Positions 59,562 through 64,000 of a stretch of 64,000 nucleotides of DNA are shown here, piece after piece. Below the pieces are notes generated by a model, which made no database searches, was not told where the DNA came from, and saw only the letters and a program-made list of their open reading frames with translations. How positions within the stretch are numbered: the stretch's first letter is position 1; the number at the start of each line of letters is the position of its first letter. This DNA comes from Aselliscus stoliczkanus (Eukaryota > Chordata > Mammalia > Chiroptera > Hipposideridae): contig CM066728.1 of assembly GCA_033961575.1 (NCBI GenBank), positions 98,532,852 to 98,596,851 on the forward strand. Reading direction: 5' to 3'. A program made the translations under genes and the position numbers.

Positions 59562-59956
59562 TTATGAGTTGAATTTTGTCCCTTCCTCCAAATCCCTGTG
59601 TTGGTCCCAACCCCCAGTACCTCAGAATGTGATCTTATTTGAGATAGGGTCTTTATAGAGGTAAACAAGTTAAAATGAGGTCACTAGGTGGGTGCCAGTC
59701 CAATATGGCTTGTGCAGTTCTAAGAGGAGAAAATTTGGATGCAGACATATATAGAGGGAAGATATGAAGAAACACAAGGAGGAACAAATCAAGGACAAAG
59801 GCCTGGGGCAGTTACTTCACATCCCAGGAAGGAACCAAACTTGCTGACACCGGATCTTGAGCTTCTAGCCTCCAGAATTATAACACAATAAATTTCTGCT
59901 GTTTACACCACCCAGTTTATAGTAATTTGTTATGGCAGCCCTAGGAAACAAATACA
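59562..59956 (+). mobile_element. MLT1 solo LTR (ERVL-MaLR)
   Basis: Well preserved: 'atgagttgaattttgtccct', 'cccccagtacctcagaatgt', 'gagatagggtctttatagag', 'cttctagcctccagaatta', 'aataaatttctgctgtttac' and 'ggaaacaaatacag'. Confidence 0.9.
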
Positions 59957-61259
59957 GGACCTATTTAATTTTCCATTGAAGTTTGTTTGTTTTCAACTTC
60001 CAGCTGGGTATAATTTGAAGTGCTGTAAAATCACATGTCATTTAAGAATAGTTTGTTTGCCTAATTGTTTGATGATGACAGTTGTCTGAGCTTCTCACAC
60101 TAACAAGATTTTGATTCTGTTGGTGTGAGATAGGCCCTAAGAATGAGAACACTTATTAAGTAGTCCAGGCAACCCATACCCTTAGGCAAGTTAGGGAAAT
60201 TGTACTTTACTAGAAGTTACTACAGTCATGTAAACAGTTACAAATATATAGACATGGGAAAGAAAAAAAAAGTTCTGTGTTATATGAGTAAATTAAAATT
60301 ATTTTCAATATATTAAATATTGTAAATATTTCACTACTTGGAAAGGATATGCATAGTACTAAAGACAGTATAGGTATCTAAAACAAAACTATTGAGAACT
60401 ATGAAATACAAAATGCTCTTATAAACATCTTAATTAAAATGAAGTAAGTTCTATTTTCATGGAGGAGGTGGAGTTTGTCATTAATTAATGATAAGAATTG
60501 GAGACTTCTTACTTTCCAAATACTGAATGTTATACTTGGAGAATGAGTGACCTTCGATAGAAGCACAAAAATATTTCTCATGTTTAAGTATATTAGGTGT
60601 TTTATCAAGTGGAAGCCCCACTATTCAATATATAATTTGGAATGAGATACATGATCATGTAGTTAATAGTTATATATCATGAGTCTTTAAAGTGAGAAAT
60701 TGAAAAATTAGTGGATGAGGTAAAGTATTGAGTACTCTCTTTGTTAAAGGATTGTTATATGATTACAAAACCACAGAGGTCTACTTTGCTAAAGGGGCTT
60801 TCAGATGTCACTTACTGTGTAGTTCCGCAAACCTGGTGTATTTTTCTGAGCTGTTGAGAAGAACGGAAGATATTCTCTGTGTGAGATCTGTAGTTGAGAG
60901 GCAAGTATCCACTGTTAGGGTATTGAGTCTTAATTCATAGATGAAGCAAAGCCGTTTTAATCTGAAGTATCTTGAAGACTAATGCTAAAATAAGGAAATT
61001 CTAATTTATACTGTGGAATCATAAAACATTGGATTAAGCAATGTGAGTTTTTCCCCCAATCCATCACAAACCATGCTAAACAAAAGCAAAACAAAAGAAA
61101 ATTACTGAGTTTTTTTTTGGAAAAAACCGAAACAGTCATAATCCCATTATAAAGGTGAACCTGGTTACTTTTGAGAGATGACATTGCAGGGACAGGGCAA
61201 ATTCATTTCAAATATGAGTTATATTTAGTCATTAGACATTATTTAGACATTATATTACA
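59957..61259. other. Unique DNA
   Basis: No gene or repeat recognised across 1.3 kb. All frames are below 80 codons. Confidence 0.5.
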
Positions 61260-61457
61260 TGTGATATGCATTTAGATGCTGGTGGGTTTGATTAAGATAA
61301 TATTAATCTGATCTGCATCATGAAAATAATAAATTCAGTGGATTAATGTGGTTGTGGAGAGAATTACTGGACAAATGCTGTTCAGGTAAAAGTAACTGTG
61401 GTTTGGATTATGGTAGTATTAATAGTTATGGTGAGCAATGGATACATTTACAGTATA

Positions 61458-62022
61458 CGAGGTCAGACAATTAAGTTCGCAAACTCATCCTAGATTAAGT
61501 GCTCCATACCTCATTGCTGAATATCACTATGATTACCTTCGAAGTACTCCCTTTGGGAAGCTATATACCAAACCCAGCACCTAGTCCACCCTTCGAAGCA
61601 ATTTTGGAACTCTTTTTCTGGAATGGCCATCAGAGCTGTTGTCTTATTACCCTAGATGTCCTGAATGTCATCAAAATGTCTTCCTTTCAGTATTTCCTTG
61701 ATCTTCAGGTAAAGAAAGAAGTCATTGGTGATCGGATTAGTTGAGCAGGAAGGGTGTTCCAATAAATTATTTGTTTCCTGGCTAAAAACTCCCTCACAGT
61801 ATCATGTGAGCTGGTGCATTGTCATGATGCAAGAGCCATGAATTGTTGGAGAAAAGTTCAGGTCCTCTAACTTTTTCATGCAGCCTTTTAAGCACCTCCC
61901 AATAGTAAACTTGGTTAACTGTTTGTCCAGTTGGTACAAATTCATAATGAATAGTCCCTCTGACATCTAAAAAAGTTAGCAACATCATTGCAACAAGTCT
62001 GCAACTTAATTGCTAGACTTCA
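61458..62022 (-). mobile_element. Mariner element, internally deleted
   Basis: The left end 'cgaggtcagacaattaagtt' pairs with the decayed right end 'aacttaattgctagacttca', and TA flanks both sides. About 565 bp remain of an expected 1.3 kb. The missing part is the 5' two thirds of the transposase. It lies in an L2 relic that can be read through on both sides. Confidence 0.85.
61600..61988 (-). pseudogene. Mariner transposase C-terminal remnant
   Basis: The open piece 61794-61988 shows LLTFLDVRG, YEFVPTGQTVNQVYYWEVL and HHDNAPAH, the middle of a mariner (DD34D) transposase including the second catalytic Asp. Beyond 61794 the frame shifts, the third-Asp region is altered and a TAG stop follows near 61650. 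The DNA-binding N-terminus and first Asp are absent. It is inactive. Confidence 0.85.
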
Positions 62023-62640
62023 TATGTAGGAGATGGAGCCATTGGATCTTGTTAATGCATTGAATGTGGGAAGTTAAGGGAAATAAAGAATAAAGAATTA
62101 TTTCTAGACTTTTCACATGACACTCAGGGTGCATGATCATGTGATTTACTGAGATCTGATAATGGTGTTGGTGATAATTATTGGAGAGAAAAGTGAAAAG
62201 TTCTGTTGTGACATATTTATTTGGGATATATGTGAGATATCTAAACTGGAAACGTAGAGTACCTAGTTAGATATTTGGTTCATAGCTCAGATCAGGAGTG
62301 GAAATATTAATTGGGAGGAAAACATAATATTTGATGCTTTAGAAATGTTGGTTTTCTAGTGAATACTAGTAATATATAAATTTCCAGCAAGCAATTATAC
62401 TAAAAATATGATAGAAGGCCTGGCTGAAAAACAGTACTGAATTTAGATATGCAAGAGATTTCAGAAACTTAGATTAGAGTTAGAAGGACATTTTTCAAAT
62501 CAATTTCTTTGATCTCCAGTAAATCTTTGGAAGGGTAGTGATTTTTCCTATGGTTCACAGGGGTAGGATATTCAGCATGTGGGAATCATTTGTTCAGAGT
62601 TTTCATATATCAGAGAAATAGGGAAACTTTGAAAAAGAGA

Positions 62641-62945
62641 GATTATAAAGATGAGAAGAAAGATGAACAATGGCAAAACTGTAGGACATTCTAACTTATC
62701 ATACAACAAGAATCGGGTCCCATAAGTGGGAATATCAGTCTGTCAAAAGAGTAGAAATAGAACAACTTTCACTAATGTAGAGGGAAAGAAATTTATATCA
62801 ATAAAGAAGGGTTGTTTTTTTTGTAATGGCAACTTCTGATAAGAGGTGAGGAAAGAGAAATGCTGATGAAAGACTAAAGGGAAATGCTTGTGAAACCACA
62901 TTTAAAATACTTCACAGAAATATTTGAATTTTAACGTGGTAGAAT
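62641..62945. other. Unassigned DNA
   Basis: Nothing recognised. Confidence 0.4.

Positions 62946-62948
<3 letters not shown>

Positions 62949-62998
<50 letters not shown>
62949..62998. repeat. (TA)n microsatellite at SINE tail
   Basis: About 25 TA units directly abut the 3' end of the minus-strand SINE that follows, where a poly(A) tail would be expected. Confidence 0.95.
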
Positions 62999-63002
<4 letters not shown>

Positions 63003-63434
63003 AGATTATATTGGGGAATTGGGGGAGAGGAACAGCGTTGGGGAATCGGGGAAGGGGAACAGACAGGTTGCTGGTTTTTTGTTCTTCAGTCTAGTTGCGG
63101 AGGACGTTGCTTCACTGGCCCATGTTGGTATCGTCATTGCGCTCTTCCTGGATGAGGCAGATCGGTTGCCGGCCTCTGGATAGTCGCTCACTGTGGCTAT
63201 TGGCAGCTCACGCTGGCTGCCGGCCACTCACTGTAGCCTATGGCAGCCCACTGCAGCAGGGGCTGCAGCCTACACCATCGCCAAGCTTCAGTGCAGCCCA
63301 GCTCCAGATCAAGCTAAGATGGTCACCATCTTAGCTGTAGAGGGCAGTGTCAGTGGCCCGCATATGTGGGATCCGAACTGGGCCTGCTGGCGTCCCAAAC
63401 CAGCTCTTAACCAATGCGCTACTCAGCCAGCCCT
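62999..63434 (-). mobile_element. Long composite tRNA-derived SINE
   Basis: Third minus-strand copy: tail 'ttggggaattgggggagagg' at the left, internal repeats ('gctcacgctggctgccggcc'), '...gtagagggcagtgtcagtgg' and the head at the right ('tactcagccagccct'). The frames of 73-87 codons on both strands here are SINE sequence, not genes. Confidence 0.9.
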
Positions 63435-63445
63435 GTATAATTTTT

Positions 63446-63863
63446 TTATCATCTGAATGTTACTGTCCTTCCCAAATCCATATTTTGAAGCCTCAATCCC
63501 CAATATGTTGGTATTAAGAGGTGGGATCTTTGGGAAATAATTACGTTTGAATGAAATCATGAGGGTGTTGTCCTGAGGATAGGATTTGTGCCTACAGAAG
63601 GAGAGAAAAAGACATGAGAGCTCCCTCTCTGCACATTCACACAGTTAAAAAAACAAACAAGCAAGCAAACAAACAAACAAAAAAGCTATTTGAGGGCATA
63701 GCAGGAAAGGCAGCTGTCCACAAGCCAGAGAGAGGGCCTAGCCCAGGAACAGAATCTGTCTGCACCTAAACTTCCAGCCTGCAGAACCAGAACTAAATAT
63801 CTGTTGTTGAAGCCGCCCCAGTCTATGCTATTTGGTTGTAGTTGTCCATGCTAACTAAGACAA
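63446..63863 (+). mobile_element. MLT1 solo LTR (ERVL-MaLR)
   Basis: MLT1 order: 'cctcaatccccaatatgttg', 'ggtattaagaggtgggatct', 'acttccagcctgcagaacca', 'gttgaagccgccccagtcta', then 'catgctaactaagaca'. A (caaa)n run (about 63650-63682) has grown inside it. Confidence 0.85.
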
Positions 63864-64000
63864 CCATTTAAGGAAGTTATAGACTACTTAAATAGGAATT
63901 TAACACTTAAGGGAAACTAGGAAATGTGTTTTGTTTTTGTTAAAGGCAATGCATTTTGAATTAGGTTATATAAATTGCCTGATTTTTTTATTATTGCTAT
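63864..64000. other. Unassigned A+T-rich DNA
   Basis: Window end, nothing recognised. Confidence 0.4.

Larger units (their letters stand above)
61260..62640 (-). mobile_element. L2 LINE relic, antisense, split by mariner
   Basis: Left of the mariner: 'ggtttggattatggtagta', 'gttatggtgagcaatggata'. Right of it the same element continues without a gap: 'aggagatggagccattggat', 'ttgaatgtggg' and, further on, 'gatatctaaactggaaacg'. The order fits inverted L2. Confidence 0.65.

Overview
This looks like a gene-poor, A+T-rich stretch of a placental mammal nuclear genome, most likely from a bat. The lineage markers are young retroposons: tRNA-derived SINE heads, long SINEs whose tails end in 'ttccccaataaa'-type sequence, mariner elements, and L1 3' ends of a kind I associate with bats, with Yinpterochiroptera (horseshoe and Old World leaf-nosed bats and relatives) the best guess. 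The species call comes from memory of repeat families, not from a search. I find no convincing protein-coding gene, tRNA, rRNA, CRISPR array or bacterial-type feature. Nearly all open frames are chance frames in A+T-rich DNA or lie in repeats, and several of the longest begin at GTG or TTG rather than ATG.

Layout. 1-6.7 kb: unique DNA with two MER20 copies, an MLT1 LTR and an old L1 3' end. 6.67-9.91 kb: a nested pile. A mariner-like element (6811-9908) was hit by a short SINE and by an L1 at the same target motif, and it later gained a 172-nt all-purine microsatellite. The L1 carries about 400 bp of 3'-transduced DNA with its own AATAAA and second poly(A). 10-20 kb: unique DNA with an MLT2 LTR, L2, MIR, Charlie and Tigger relics. 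20.7-24.3 kb: a twin-primed (5'-inverted) L1, a hAT MITE with 8-bp target duplications, a long SINE and old antisense L1. 24.3-30.1 kb: mostly unassigned DNA, old antisense L1, then two MaLR LTRs in opposite orientation. 30.9-32.15 kb: an old L1 3' UTR with a SINE inside. 32.2-38.1 kb: the least repetitive part, with one exon-like segment and two blocks resembling conserved non-coding DNA. 38-50 kb: a long SINE, L2, MIR, L1 3' ends, an unassigned G+C-richer block and a 54-bp palindrome. 50-56 kb: unique DNA, L1 3' ends and a near-perfect 96/97-bp inverted duplication separated by about 1.25 kb. 56-64 kb: L2 relics, two MLT1 LTRs, an internally deleted mariner inside an L2, and a long SINE.

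No genes act together here. The window is best read as an intergenic or long-intron region holding layers of transposition: L2 and MIR oldest, then MLT, Charlie, Tigger and old L1, then mariner and hAT elements, then young SINEs and L1. The strongest oddities are the inverted duplication, the L1 3' transduction inside the nested mariner, and the two size classes of one SINE family.
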